DNA of 64,000 bases from JAKVBH01 sp049800955 (lineage in GTDB: Bacteria > Pseudomonadota > Alphaproteobacteria > Rhodobacterales > Rhodobacteraceae): positions 1,736,001-1,800,000 of the forward strand of contig NZ_JBNAGA010000001.1 of NCBI RefSeq assembly GCF_049800955.1, read 5' to 3'. Position numbers and translations under genes: made by a program. The notes under the pieces are model-generated. The model was not told the DNA's origin, searched no databases, and was given only the letters and a program-made list of their open reading frames with translations. Positions 34,980-42,873 of the stretch are shown one piece after another. Every line of letters begins with the position of its first letter. Position 1 is the stretch's first letter.

Positions 34980-35390
34980 TCAGTTGTCTTCCACTCGCGC
35001 GCGGAACGTCAGATCGATCCGGCGCTGTAATCCTGCTTGGTCGCGTTTCGCCACCGCGCGCAAAAACTGAAGGCTCACAAGCCTGCCACGTGACAGCGTC
35101 AAAGGCTGGTCCACGAGCGCATCGGAAATTGCCGCAGCGGCCTCCTTGGCTTGCTGAAAGCCTGCGCTCTCGGTCACAACGCTCAGACCGATGTCGTGGG
35201 TTGCGCCGTTGCCCGTCTTGTCTGACGCATCACGGACCTGCTCCGCACCGAGCGTCACGTAGATTGGCGGCAATTGACCGGCTGGAAGCGCATCATAAAC
35301 GGCGGAGCCCACTACGTTGTTCAGCGTCGCATCGGTCGCCAGTGTCTGGAAAACGGCCGCCTGAAGCGCTGCAGAAACTGCATAGCTCAT
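34980..35390 (-). CDS. GTA g8: tail terminator (DUF3168)
   Basis: A 136-residue DUF3168 protein, the tail-terminator fold at the head-proximal end of the tail. Recognisable features are ALQAAVFQTLATDATLNNVVGSAVYDALPAGQLPPIYVTLG in part, and the C-terminal strand RRIDLTFRARVED. The start overlaps the g7 stop by 4 bases. Confidence 0.92.
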   Translation of the reverse strand: MSYAVSAALQAAVFQTLATDATLNNVVGSAVYDALPAGQLPPIYVTLGAEQVRDASDKTGNGATHDIGLSVVTESAGFQQAKEAAAAISDALVDQPLTLSRGRLVSLQFLRAVAKRDQAGLQRRIDLTFRARVEDN

Positions 35391-35725
35391 GTCACAACCT
35401 CCTCAACGGCCTGACAGCTGAGATAGCGGCCATGTTGGTCTGCTTCTGTGACCGCCGTAATCCGAAATACCCGAGACCCTTCGCGAAACCGTTGCTCAGG
35501 GCGCGGCCGGGCTGCCGATGTGACAGGCGCACCGCGCACGATGATTTTCACACCGGTTACCGATACGGGCGCCGTCCCGCTGGCCGTCTCGCGACCGGTC
35601 CCGGACGTGATCTCCGCCCAAAGCTCGCCCATTGGCATCCAGATCCTGTCAAAACCGCCCGCACCGTCCGGGACATCTTGCGGAGCCTCCAACTCAAGGC
35701 GCCGGTTGAGGTTGGGTATGCTCAT
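35387..35725 (-). CDS. GTA g7: head-tail adaptor (head closure protein)
   Basis: A 112-residue phage head-tail joining protein: NLNRRLELEAPQDVPDGAGGFDRIW, GELWAEITSGTGRE and RFREGSRVFRITAVTEAD show the family. It closes the head at the portal vertex. It overlaps g6 and g8 by 4 bases each. Confidence 0.92.
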   Translation of the reverse strand: MSIPNLNRRLELEAPQDVPDGAGGFDRIWMPMGELWAEITSGTGRETASGTAPVSVTGVKIIVRGAPVTSAARPRPEQRFREGSRVFRITAVTEADQHGRYLSCQAVEEVVT

Positions 35726-36318
35726 TGGGAGGCTCCCAGGGTCATTCGCACGACGCGGTAGCGCTCTAGCAAAGCTGTGACGCCAAAAGGCATGCAGCCT
35801 TGGCCAAGATGCATCTCGTTGCGATTTTCGTAGTAATGCGCCGCAAGCAACAAAACGGCTTGCTGTAGATCTGCGGGCAAGTCACCCCACGCCCCGTAAC
35901 CAGCGCGGAAGCTGATTTCCACCGCCCCGCCCTTTGGAATACTTGGAAGCGACGCGGCACGCGGGGCAATTTTGGGTTCATGGGTATCCGCGATCAAACG
36001 CCATGCAGAGCTCGCCAATGGCGTGCGGTTGTCATTGCCATCCACCAAAATGACGTCCGAAATCGTCAGAACCGGCGCAGTGGGAAGCGGATGCGCAGTC
36101 GTATTGCTCCACTGTGACAAAACGAGCGTGAAATCTCGCGTTATCAGACATTTACTGATGCGCCCCTCAATGGCACCCATGGCTGCACGCAGGAAGCCCT
36201 CCAGGACTGGCACTTGCACGGTCTCTTCGCCAAATCCAGTGCCAAGGCGCAGGTGTGCGCGCAATTGGGCCACGGGCAGATCACCCGGCTGGACTGTAGT
36301 TTCTTCTCGCAACATCAT
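35722..36318 (-). CDS. GTA g6: head-tail connector (adaptor) protein
   Basis: A 198-residue connector protein. The N-terminal half (LPVAQLRAHLRLGTGFGEETVQVPVLEGFLRAAMGAIEGRI in part) and the C-terminal YGAWGDLPADLQQAVLLLAAHYYENR segment are those of the phage gp6-like connector family. Two adjacent ATG codons are at 36318 and 36315; the first, eight bases after GGGAG, is used. About 155 bases separate it from g5. Confidence 0.92.
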   Translation of the reverse strand: MMLREETTVQPGDLPVAQLRAHLRLGTGFGEETVQVPVLEGFLRAAMGAIEGRISKCLITRDFTLVLSQWSNTTAHPLPTAPVLTISDVILVDGNDNRTPLASSAWRLIADTHEPKIAPRAASLPSIPKGGAVEISFRAGYGAWGDLPADLQQAVLLLAAHYYENRNEMHLGQGCMPFGVTALLERYRVVRMTLGASQ

Positions 36319-36474
36319 ACCGACATCTCCCTTTTCACCCCTTCGTTCCGGACGCGCACCCGCGCGGTCATTGCTCGATCGGAGGGGAGCAGCTAGACAA
36401 CACCCGCGCTGTGAAGAGCGCGCGCCCGGTCCTGCGGCGAGGCTGCGCCCCGCCACAGAAACTGATCACCGCAA

Positions 36475-37647
36475 TCAGGCGGAGAAGCGCAGCAGCTTGA
36501 TCGCCGCAAAATCGCTGACATCGCCGCCCACGCGCTTGGTGGCGTAGAACAGGACATGCGGCTTTGCGGAGAAAGGATCGCGCAGCACGCGCAGATCAGG
36601 ACGCTCGGCCACGGTATAGCCCGCTGCGAAATCCCCGAAGGCAATCGAGAAGGACCCCGAGGCAATGTCCGGCATGTCTTCGACGACGAGGACGGGGTAG
36701 CCCATGAGGCGCGCAGGCTCGCCTGCTGCCAGACCGTCGGACCACAGGAAGCGGCCATCGGCATCCTTCAGCTTGCGCACGGCACCCGCTGTCTTGGAGT
36801 TCATCACGAATGTGCCGTTCGCACGATACTGAGCACCCAGTGCATAGACGAGGTTCACAATGGCATCGCCGGAGCCCAATTCGCCATCGGCACCTGTGTC
36901 GATGTAGCCAAGATTGCCCCAGGTCCAGGTCGCATCAGGCGCCACGGGATGGTCAAGAATGCCACGGGGCTTGTCGACACCGTCACCGTTAATGAACGCG
37001 TCAGATTCCGCACGGGCGAACTTGTCGGCGATACGGCCCGCGAGCCATGTTTCAATGTCAAAGGCGGAATCGTCGAGCAAACGCTGCGACGCCTTGGGCA
37101 GAGCGGACAACTCGTGCAGCGGGATCGTGATGCGATCAATCGTCGGCGTGGCCGTCTCGGCAGTGGGATCCGCTTCATTGGCCCAACCTGCGCCCACATC
37201 CGTGGTGTCGATGAGCACATCAAAGGACGTCGCCTCGACATTCACAACACTGGCAATACCGCGCAGCGAGGCAGAAGAGGTCAAAACCGAACGGATCGAC
37301 TCCGAGGTCTGCGGATCGACAAGGTAGCCGCCATCGGAATTTACCGCCGTGGAAAGCGACTTGCCCTCCATTTCGAGGCCACGCAGGCCATCGTCATCCC
37401 CGGAGCGCACATAGGCACCAAACGCCTGTACATGGGGGGCTTCAAAGTCTGTCGCCGCAAGCTGCGGGCGCGCAAAAGTCTGTTTCTGGTCCAGCATGGT
37501 CAGTCGCTCTTCCTGTTTTTCAACACGTGATTTCATCTCTTCCGAGAAGCTCTTGAACTCTGCGACAAAGCCCGAAACGGCCTGCCGCATCTCAGAGGCC
37601 GGAGACAAAGCCGCCCCACCCCCTGCGTTTGCATGGGTCTGTGTCAT
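36475..37647 (-). CDS. GTA g5: major capsid protein (HK97 fold)
   Basis: A 390-residue HK97-type capsid protein. Residues of about 15-65 are a charged helical delta domain removed by the g4 protease (FVAEFKSFSEEMKSRVEKQEERLTML in part). The mature shell domain follows, with GGYLVDPQTSESIRSVLTSSASLRGIA, LDDSAFDIETWLAGRIADKFARAESDAFINGDG in part, and PRGIL. This is the usual size and order for GTA capsids. Confidence 0.95.
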   Translation of the reverse strand: MTQTHANAGGGAALSPASEMRQAVSGFVAEFKSFSEEMKSRVEKQEERLTMLDQKQTFARPQLAATDFEAPHVQAFGAYVRSGDDDGLRGLEMEGKSLSTAVNSDGGYLVDPQTSESIRSVLTSSASLRGIASVVNVEATSFDVLIDTTDVGAGWANEADPTAETATPTIDRITIPLHELSALPKASQRLLDDSAFDIETWLAGRIADKFARAESDAFINGDGVDKPRGILDHPVAPDATWTWGNLGYIDTGADGELGSGDAIVNLVYALGAQYRANGTFVMNSKTAGAVRKLKDADGRFLWSDGLAAGEPARLMGYPVLVVEDMPDIASGSFSIAFGDFAAGYTVAERPDLRVLRDPFSAKPHVLFYATKRVGGDVSDFAAIKLLRFSA

Positions 37648-37674
37648 CCCATCACTCCTTTGGTTGGCCGCGGG

Positions 37675-38217
37675 CTAGTGCCCGGCGATCTCTAGACGAA
37701 GGCCGTCAAAGACCGCCGCCATCTCGCGCAACTCTTCGTCGAGGGGGGCTTCCCCTTTCCGTTGAGCTCGCGCACTGGGCAGCATCGGGAATGTCACGAG
37801 AGAGACTTCCCAAAGCTCCAGTTCCTGAAGGAGCCGAGCTCCTGTGTCCGATTTCTTGGCGCGCCGCGTGCGGTAACCAATGGAGAGGCCATCAATGGCG
37901 CCAGCCTCAAGCAAAGCCGCAGCTTCGCGTCCGCGTTCCACAGCATCGAGGATGCGCCCTTTGACAAAGAGGCCCCGCTCATCCTCGCGCACAACATCCC
38001 ACACGCCGATTGGCTGGGCCGGATCATGCTGCCAGAGCATCTTGACTGCGCGACCGGCCGAATGCAGGGCATCAAGCGAACGCGCGTAGGCCCCTTTCTG
38101 GACAATGTCGCCGCCCTGATCCTGCGCACCAAACAGCGACGCGTATCCTTCGATCTCCAACCCGCCGGTGACCTCAAGGTCGCCCTCGAAACTCGCGAAT
38201 TTTGTTTCCAATTCCAT
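37675..38217 (-). CDS. GTA g4: prohead protease
   Basis: A 180-residue HK97-type prohead protease that matures the capsid. Catalytic His and Ser are visible in MLWQHDPAQPIGVWD and AGAIDGLSIGYRTR; LWEVSLVTFPM is the closing family motif. The start at 38217 follows AAGGAAGACCC. A longer in-frame start would run into g3.5 and lacks a ribosome site. Confidence 0.94.
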   Translation of the reverse strand: MELETKFASFEGDLEVTGGLEIEGYASLFGAQDQGGDIVQKGAYARSLDALHSAGRAVKMLWQHDPAQPIGVWDVVREDERGLFVKGRILDAVERGREAAALLEAGAIDGLSIGYRTRRAKKSDTGARLLQELELWEVSLVTFPMLPSARAQRKGEAPLDEELREMAAVFDGLRLEIAGH

Positions 38218-38243
38218 GGGTCTTCCTTTCTTCCCAAAGGCCC

Positions 38244-38471
38244 CTAAACAGGCACCGTCACCAACAGGCTCTGAAAAGCCTGACCCAAAATGGCAGCAAC
38301 CACTCCGTAAACGGTGAGCCATAATCGCCGCTCCATGCGTTCCATCAGATCCTCGATCCGATCCAACCGTTGATTGAGCGCTTCGATTTGCAATTCCGAG
38401 ACCCGTTCATGGGCCTGCAATCGCAACGCGGGGGCGCAATCGAAGGCTTCAAATCCTGCGCGTTCATTCAT
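38244..38471 (-). CDS. GTA g3.5: small head-formation protein (rcc01685-like)
   Basis: A 75-residue protein with an N-terminal amphipathic coiled-coil helix (RVSELQIEALNQRLDRIEDLMERMERRL in part) and a C-terminal hydrophobic segment (LTVYGVVAAILGQAFQSLLVTV). It occupies the g3.5 position between portal and protease in GTA clusters, and this architecture is typical there. It overlaps the portal gene end by 8 bases. Confidence 0.88.
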   Translation of the reverse strand: MNERAGFEAFDCAPALRLQAHERVSELQIEALNQRLDRIEDLMERMERRLWLTVYGVVAAILGQAFQSLLVTVPV

Positions 38472-39639
38472 CAGAAACCTCCGCAGGAAGCCCCAGCATG
38501 CGCCGTTTCTCAGCAGTGCTCAGGAACGCGGCATTGGCCACGCGGGACCATTGCGCCTCACGCTCACTTGCCAAGGCGGGCACCTGATCGAGATCCGGCT
38601 TGAGCGCGACGCGATCACCGGAAAACGCGCCCAACCAACCGCCCAGGGCAGCACTGACCCGCGCCGCAAGCGGCAACACGGTCAACCGATAAAAGGCCCG
38701 GTTTGCTTCGGCGTAATTGGCGTAGGTCGCATCGCCCGGGATCCCCAAAAGCATGGGCGGGACACCAAAGGCCAAAGCGATCTCGCGCGCCGCAGCTTCC
38801 TTGGTCTTGTGAAATTCCATGTCCGAGGGCGAAAAGCCCATTGGCTTCCAGTCCAGCCCGCCTTCAAGAAGCATCGGTCGGCCAGCATTGCGCGCGCCCT
38901 GATGATTGGTCTCAATCTCGGAGGAGAGCCGGTCATATTGCTCCGGCGTCATCGACGCCCCGTCGCTGCCTTTGTAAACGATTGCACCGGATGGGCGGGC
39001 GGCATTGTCCAAAAGCGCCTTGGACCACCGCGACGCAGAATTGTGCACGTCAATGGCTTGAGCGGCAGCCTGTAGCGGCGAGAGCCCATAATGGTCATCC
39101 TGCGGATGAAAGCTTTTGATGTGGCAAATGGGAGAAATCTCGCCACTGGCGTCAAAACGATGTTTGCGCCCTGAGACCGTATAATCATAAGCAACAGGCC
39201 AGCCATCCCGCCCTGGCACAACAGCCATCCGGTCTGAGCGCAAAACGTGTAATTCGACAGGCGCTGTGCCCCCGGCTCCCACCGCTTCGACATATCCGTT
39301 GCCGGTCAAAATGAGCTGACCAAAGAGCGCCTCCAGCAATTCTGCCTGACGCTGCGCCGGATTCGGGCGGCTGAGAATTGACAACAACGGATGCACGTCA
39401 AAACGCTCGGTATCATCCTGCAACACCAAAGGAATGGCAGCAGCGGCTTCGGCAATGAGCTTTACAGCACGAAACCCGACCGGATTATTGGCAAAGCCTG
39501 TCTTGGTGAGCGACACCGCATCGCGGGGGCTCCAGGCCGCGCGGCCACCTGACGTATAGGCGACAAGTGGCCCTGTGGCGCTGGCCTTGGTCTCAGGCAC
39601 ATGCCCATCCCCCTTACGGCCTCGCAGAAAATCAAACAT
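38464..39639 (-). CDS. GTA g3: portal protein
   Basis: A 391-residue HK97-family portal protein forming the dodecameric DNA gate of the head. Segments FANNPVGFRAVKLIAEAAAAIPLVL in part, HPLLSILSRPNPAQ, GNGYVEAV and KSFHPQDDHYGLSPLQAAAQAID in part are family hallmarks. The start at 39639 follows GAGGAGCGCGCG; a start 33 bases upstream lacks a comparable site. Confidence 0.95.
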   Translation of the reverse strand: MFDFLRGRKGDGHVPETKASATGPLVAYTSGGRAAWSPRDAVSLTKTGFANNPVGFRAVKLIAEAAAAIPLVLQDDTERFDVHPLLSILSRPNPAQRQAELLEALFGQLILTGNGYVEAVGAGGTAPVELHVLRSDRMAVVPGRDGWPVAYDYTVSGRKHRFDASGEISPICHIKSFHPQDDHYGLSPLQAAAQAIDVHNSASRWSKALLDNAARPSGAIVYKGSDGASMTPEQYDRLSSEIETNHQGARNAGRPMLLEGGLDWKPMGFSPSDMEFHKTKEAAAREIALAFGVPPMLLGIPGDATYANYAEANRAFYRLTVLPLAARVSAALGGWLGAFSGDRVALKPDLDQVPALASEREAQWSRVANAAFLSTAEKRRMLGLPAEVSDE

Positions 39640-39754
39640 CGCGCGCTCCTCACTTGATCCCAACCGGGGCACATGGCCCTGCGTCTCGTGAGGGAATATC
39701 TGACCAAAGCGTTAAATGCTTAGAACCAGAGCGCGCGCTGCCTGCGCAACGCCG

Positions 39755-41164
39755 TCAGAGCACGCGCACACGTGGCCCCTGCCCCATACCCTGCGGCTCG
39801 ATCATCAAAGCCCAGAGCGCCCAGACAAGCGCATCGACCCGGTCAGGGCTGCCCCGGCCCTCAAAGCCAGAGATCGTCATGCGACACATCTGATCTTCCA
39901 GCGTGTCAAACGCCCCGACATGACGCACTTTGCCCTGCTCATAGAGTGCAGCCACGGGCTCCGCGCGGGCGGACTTGCCCCGCGACGCCCGCACAGCCCG
40001 GTAGCTCACGCCCGGATCAACCTGACGCACCACTTGCTCCACAAGCGCGCCACCCTGATTGACCTCGGCCACCAGCCTGTCAGCCCCATTGGCCTTCATC
40101 TTCTCAACCGCGCGCGCCGCCCAAGCAGAGGGCGAGACGCCCTGAACCGTCGCATCTTCGAGGACATAGGCTTTCCACTCGGATGGCGGACCTTTCATGG
40201 CCACCCCCGCCACGATGATCCCGCAGGCATCGGATTTGGCGTGGCCCGTCACAGGCGGATCCACAGCCACGACGATCCGGTCAAGTTCCGGTGCTTCAAC
40301 GACCCTCGCGTCATCCAGCATGGTATGACCCCAAAGCGCGCCGTCGACATCTTCCAGCATCACGCCATCCAATTCCTGACGTCCCAAACGCGTGCCTGCA
40401 TAGCGCGCACGCACCTCCTCGAGGAAAGAAGCCGGCAGGTAGCTGTTGGCTTCCGTGGGCGCATGGGTCTGAACGGTGGACGGGCTTTCCATCAGACGTT
40501 TGAGAACCGCACTTCGGCGCGGCGTGGTCGTCACACAGACGCGCGGGTCCTCACCAAGGCGCAGCGCAAACTGCAGCATGTCCCAGGCCTCTTGCCCGCG
40601 CTTCCACTTGGCCAGCTCATCCGCCCAGGCCGCATCAAACTGGGGCCCGCGCAGCGCTTCGGGATCGGAGGCCGAGTAAGCCGTTGCCGCCGCCCCATTG
40701 GGCCAGACAAGCCTGCGGCGCGTGCTTTCCCAGCGCGGCATCCGATCTGGCGGCGAACAGGCCAGAATGCCGGAATCGCCAAACACCATGACATCGCGCA
40801 CCTGCTCATAGGTCTCGCCAATCAACGCCACACGAGACGCAGTACCCGGATCAAGGGGCCGCGATCCCTCAACCATGGAGCGCACCCATTCCGCGCCAGC
40901 GCGCGTCTTGCCTGCGCCACGCCCGCCCAGAATAACCCAGCTGCGCCAATCGCCCTGCGGCGGCACCTGATGCTCAAAACCCCAGAACTCAAACAAAAAA
41001 GGGAGAGCCATGAGCTCTCCCTCTGTCAGGTCATTCAACCAGGCGTCACGCTTTGCAGCAGGGAGCGATGCGACCCAATCGGCACCCGATCTGCCGTTTG
41101 GCCTCAGCGAGGTCGAGGGCATATCCTTTGGGGCCGGTTCCATTTTCACGTTTGAGATAGTCAT
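39755..41164 (-). CDS. GTA g2: terminase large subunit
   Basis: A 469-residue packaging motor. The ATPase domain has Walker A GGRGAGKTRAGAEWVRSM and a Walker B region FDAAWADELAKWK. The C-terminal RNase H-like nuclease has its first acidic ligand in IVVAVDPPVTGHAKSDACGI. In GTAs it packages about 4-5 kb of host DNA by headful. The start is uncertain: 41164 has GGAGAAACAACTGG upstream but makes a 119-base overlap with g1; an ATG at 41122 with AAAGGAT very close is an alternative. Confidence 0.93.
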   Translation of the reverse strand: MTISNVKMEPAPKDMPSTSLRPNGRSGADWVASLPAAKRDAWLNDLTEGELMALPFLFEFWGFEHQVPPQGDWRSWVILGGRGAGKTRAGAEWVRSMVEGSRPLDPGTASRVALIGETYEQVRDVMVFGDSGILACSPPDRMPRWESTRRRLVWPNGAAATAYSASDPEALRGPQFDAAWADELAKWKRGQEAWDMLQFALRLGEDPRVCVTTTPRRSAVLKRLMESPSTVQTHAPTEANSYLPASFLEEVRARYAGTRLGRQELDGVMLEDVDGALWGHTMLDDARVVEAPELDRIVVAVDPPVTGHAKSDACGIIVAGVAMKGPPSEWKAYVLEDATVQGVSPSAWAARAVEKMKANGADRLVAEVNQGGALVEQVVRQVDPGVSYRAVRASRGKSARAEPVAALYEQGKVRHVGAFDTLEDQMCRMTISGFEGRGSPDRVDALVWALWALMIEPQGMGQGPRVRVL

Positions 41165-41375
41165 CCAGTTGTTTCTCCGTTTCCATAGCAGTGCGCATCC
41201 AACTGCGCAGCTCGCTCAGTGTTTTGCCTGCCTCTTTGACAGTTTCGACTTCCCCCGACCGGACCTGTTGTCTCAGGTCTTCGAATTGGTCCTTCAGTTC
41301 TTTCAGGACGGATCGGATCTGCTCGACATCCTGGTCCAGCGTTTCGCGATCTTGCTCCGGGGTGATAAGGGTCAT
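41046..41375 (-). CDS. GTA g1: terminase small subunit
   Basis: A 109-residue, mostly coiled-coil protein (LITPEQDRETLDQDVEQIRSVLKELKDQFEDL in part; LRSWMRTAMETEKQLDDYLKREN). Size, position before g2 and composition match GTA g1, the unusual small terminase that lacks a specific DNA-binding domain and so permits random packaging. The start at 41375 follows AGAGGACTATCGAGC. It is the first structural gene of the cluster. Confidence 0.88.
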   Translation of the reverse strand: MTLITPEQDRETLDQDVEQIRSVLKELKDQFEDLRQQVRSGEVETVKEAGKTLSELRSWMRTAMETEKQLDDYLKRENGTGPKGYALDLAEAKRQIGCRLGRIAPCCKA

Positions 41376-41712
41376 GCTCGATAGTCCTCTTGTTTGTATG
41401 AGGTTGTTTTTGGTGGCCCGACGCTTTTGATGCGCCTTGAGGCCGGTGACCCCGATCGACAGAAACAGGTGGTTCCTCTTGGCGGGAACGCACAAAAAAA
41501 CGGCCGCCCGGGATGTCCCGGGGGCCGCTTGCCCATTTCTGCTAGCATGCCCTTTTGTGCCCGAAGCAGCGTACAAAGTCAAGAAAATTAGGGTTAAACG
41601 CCTGTAAATGCTTACGTTTCTATGAATGAATAAAACGCAAGCCCCCTCAATCAGGCCTCAAAACACCAGATAGGGCGCTTAATCCTTTGGAAAGCACAAC
41701 GCGCAAGCGCGT
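41376..41712 (-). other. GTA leader / intergenic region
   Basis: No gene is supported in these 337 bases between mltG and GTA g1. On the minus strand it holds a strong intrinsic terminator (41494-41527) and, upstream of that, a weak promoter-like pair: TTGACT at 41577-41582 and CACAAA at 41554-41559 with 17-base spacing. If that is the GTA promoter, the terminator lies inside the GTA leader. Confidence 0.5.
41494..41527 (-). terminator. Intrinsic terminator between mltG and the GTA cluster
   Basis: Read on the minus strand, bases 41527 to 41501 fold into a GC hairpin of 11 pairs with one bulged G at 41506. Seven T residues follow (41500-41494 as A on the plus strand). It can end fabF-mltG transcription. 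It lies 119 bases before the g1 ATG, so it could also act as a checkpoint for transcripts entering the GTA genes. Confidence 0.85.
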
Positions 41713-42867
41713 CTAATTATTGGCGCGCTCCGCCTCAATCGCGCGCCACCGAGCGACGTTTGCGTTGTGCTCGGCCAGTGTTTCCGCAAAAGCGTGTCCG
41801 CCCGTGCCATCGGCCACGAAGAAAATATAGGGCGTCGTATCAGGGTCCAGCGCCGCTTCGATGGAGGCGCGCCCCGGGTTGGCAATGGGTGTCGGGGGCA
41901 GACCGTCAATCCGGTAGGTGTTCCAAGGGGTCTCACGATCCAGCTCCGAACGCCGCAGACCACGGCCCAACGTGCCCTGACCGCGCGTGATCCCATAGAT
42001 CACTGTGGGGTCGGTTTGCAGACGCATGCCGCGGTTCAGACGGTTGATGAAGACCGACGACACTTGCCGACGTTCTTCCGCAACGCCTGTTTCTTTTTCG
42101 ATAATCGAGGCCAAAATGAGCGCTTCTTCGGGGCTCTCCAAAGGCAGATCGGAAGCGCGGTTTTCCCACGCATCCGCCAGGATACGCTCCTGTGCCCGGG
42201 TCATCCGGTCTATAATGCTCTGACGCGTATCCCCCGGACGCACCTCGTAGCTATCAGGCGCGAGTGAGCCTTCCGCAGGCACTTCCGCCACGCTGCCATC
42301 CAGAATGTCGAGCGATTGCAATTCTTCCACCACCTGCCAGGAAGTCACACCTTCGGCCAAAGCGACCCTGTAGCGCGTATCGGGACGTTCCTTGACCTGC
42401 GCATAAGCCTCCGGAAGCGCATCCTCCGCCGGATTGAACGACGCTTTTTCGACGAAACGACTCGTGGCCGGGTCCAGTTCGCGCACCTGAACCGTCGCGC
42501 GGGTCACGCCGATCCGGTAGACCACCTCTGTCCCACAGGTCGACGCGCCCCCGCGCGTCACCTGATCCACAATGGTCTCCATCGAGGCGCCGGGTTCCAG
42601 CAAATAGGAGCCCGCTTTCAACTGGTCTGTTTTATCGGCGTAGTCCGCACCCACCCGGAAGAGAAAGCCCGAGGATATCGCACCTTCCCGCTCCAGATCA
42701 CGCGACACGCGCGAAAAGTTCGACCCACGGTCAACTTGCAGGCAGATGGCCTGCGTCAACGGCCCCTGCCCGGCGTACTGGCCTTGCGCAAAGAGCAAAA
42801 GACCACCGGCTAGAAACAGCAGAACCATCCCGAGCGTGAGCGCATTGGATGCGATGTGTCGCCACAT
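41713..42867 (-). CDS. mltG: Endolytic peptidoglycan transglycosylase MltG
   Basis: A 384-residue YceG/MltG protein that cleaves nascent glycan strands near the inner membrane, setting their length. It has one N-terminal membrane anchor (MVLLFLAGGLLLFAQGQYAG, about 15-35), a LysM-like region, and the catalytic core with ASIIEKETGVAEERRQVSSVFINRL in part (catalytic Glu), LQTDPTVIYG, and the C-terminal NPGRASIEAALDPDTTPYIFFVADG in part. It follows fabF by six bases and shares its transcription unit. Confidence 0.95.
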   Translation of the reverse strand: MWRHIASNALTLGMVLLFLAGGLLLFAQGQYAGQGPLTQAICLQVDRGSNFSRVSRDLEREGAISSGFLFRVGADYADKTDQLKAGSYLLEPGASMETIVDQVTRGGASTCGTEVVYRIGVTRATVQVRELDPATSRFVEKASFNPAEDALPEAYAQVKERPDTRYRVALAEGVTSWQVVEELQSLDILDGSVAEVPAEGSLAPDSYEVRPGDTRQSIIDRMTRAQERILADAWENRASDLPLESPEEALILASIIEKETGVAEERRQVSSVFINRLNRGMRLQTDPTVIYGITRGQGTLGRGLRRSELDRETPWNTYRIDGLPPTPIANPGRASIEAALDPDTTPYIFFVADGTGGHAFAETLAEHNANVARWRAIEAERANN

Positions 42868-42873
42868 GAGGGC

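Larger units (their letters stand above)
27455..41375 (-). mobile_element. Gene transfer agent (RcGTA-type) structural gene cluster
   Basis: Seventeen minus-strand genes follow the known Rhodobacter capsulatus GTA order, from small terminase (41375) to the giant tail hub/TIM-barrel protein (27455): g1, g2, g3, g3.5, g4, g5, g6, g7, g8, g9, g10, g10.1, g11, g12, g13, g14, g15. There is no integrase, lysogeny repressor, replication or lysis gene, and the tape measure is short (217 residues), as expected for a small GTA tail. All frames are open. GTA particles package random host DNA and deliver it to relatives; this is a domesticated prophage derivative inherited vertically, not an autonomous element. 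Confidence 0.95.

Noticed and set aside
39716..41155. A 479-codon plus-strand frame opposite the large terminase
   Set aside because: It is a shadow of the terminase, whose Walker motifs lie in the minus-strand frame.
27455..41375. Ordinary prophage
   Set aside because: No integrase, repressor, replication or lysis gene is present, the tape measure is very short, and the gene order is exactly that of RcGTA. A domesticated GTA fits better.
41593..41620. CtrA box directly upstream of the GTA cluster
   Set aside because: TTAAACGCCTGTAAAT and its reverse have at least two mismatches in the conserved halves, too weak to call.
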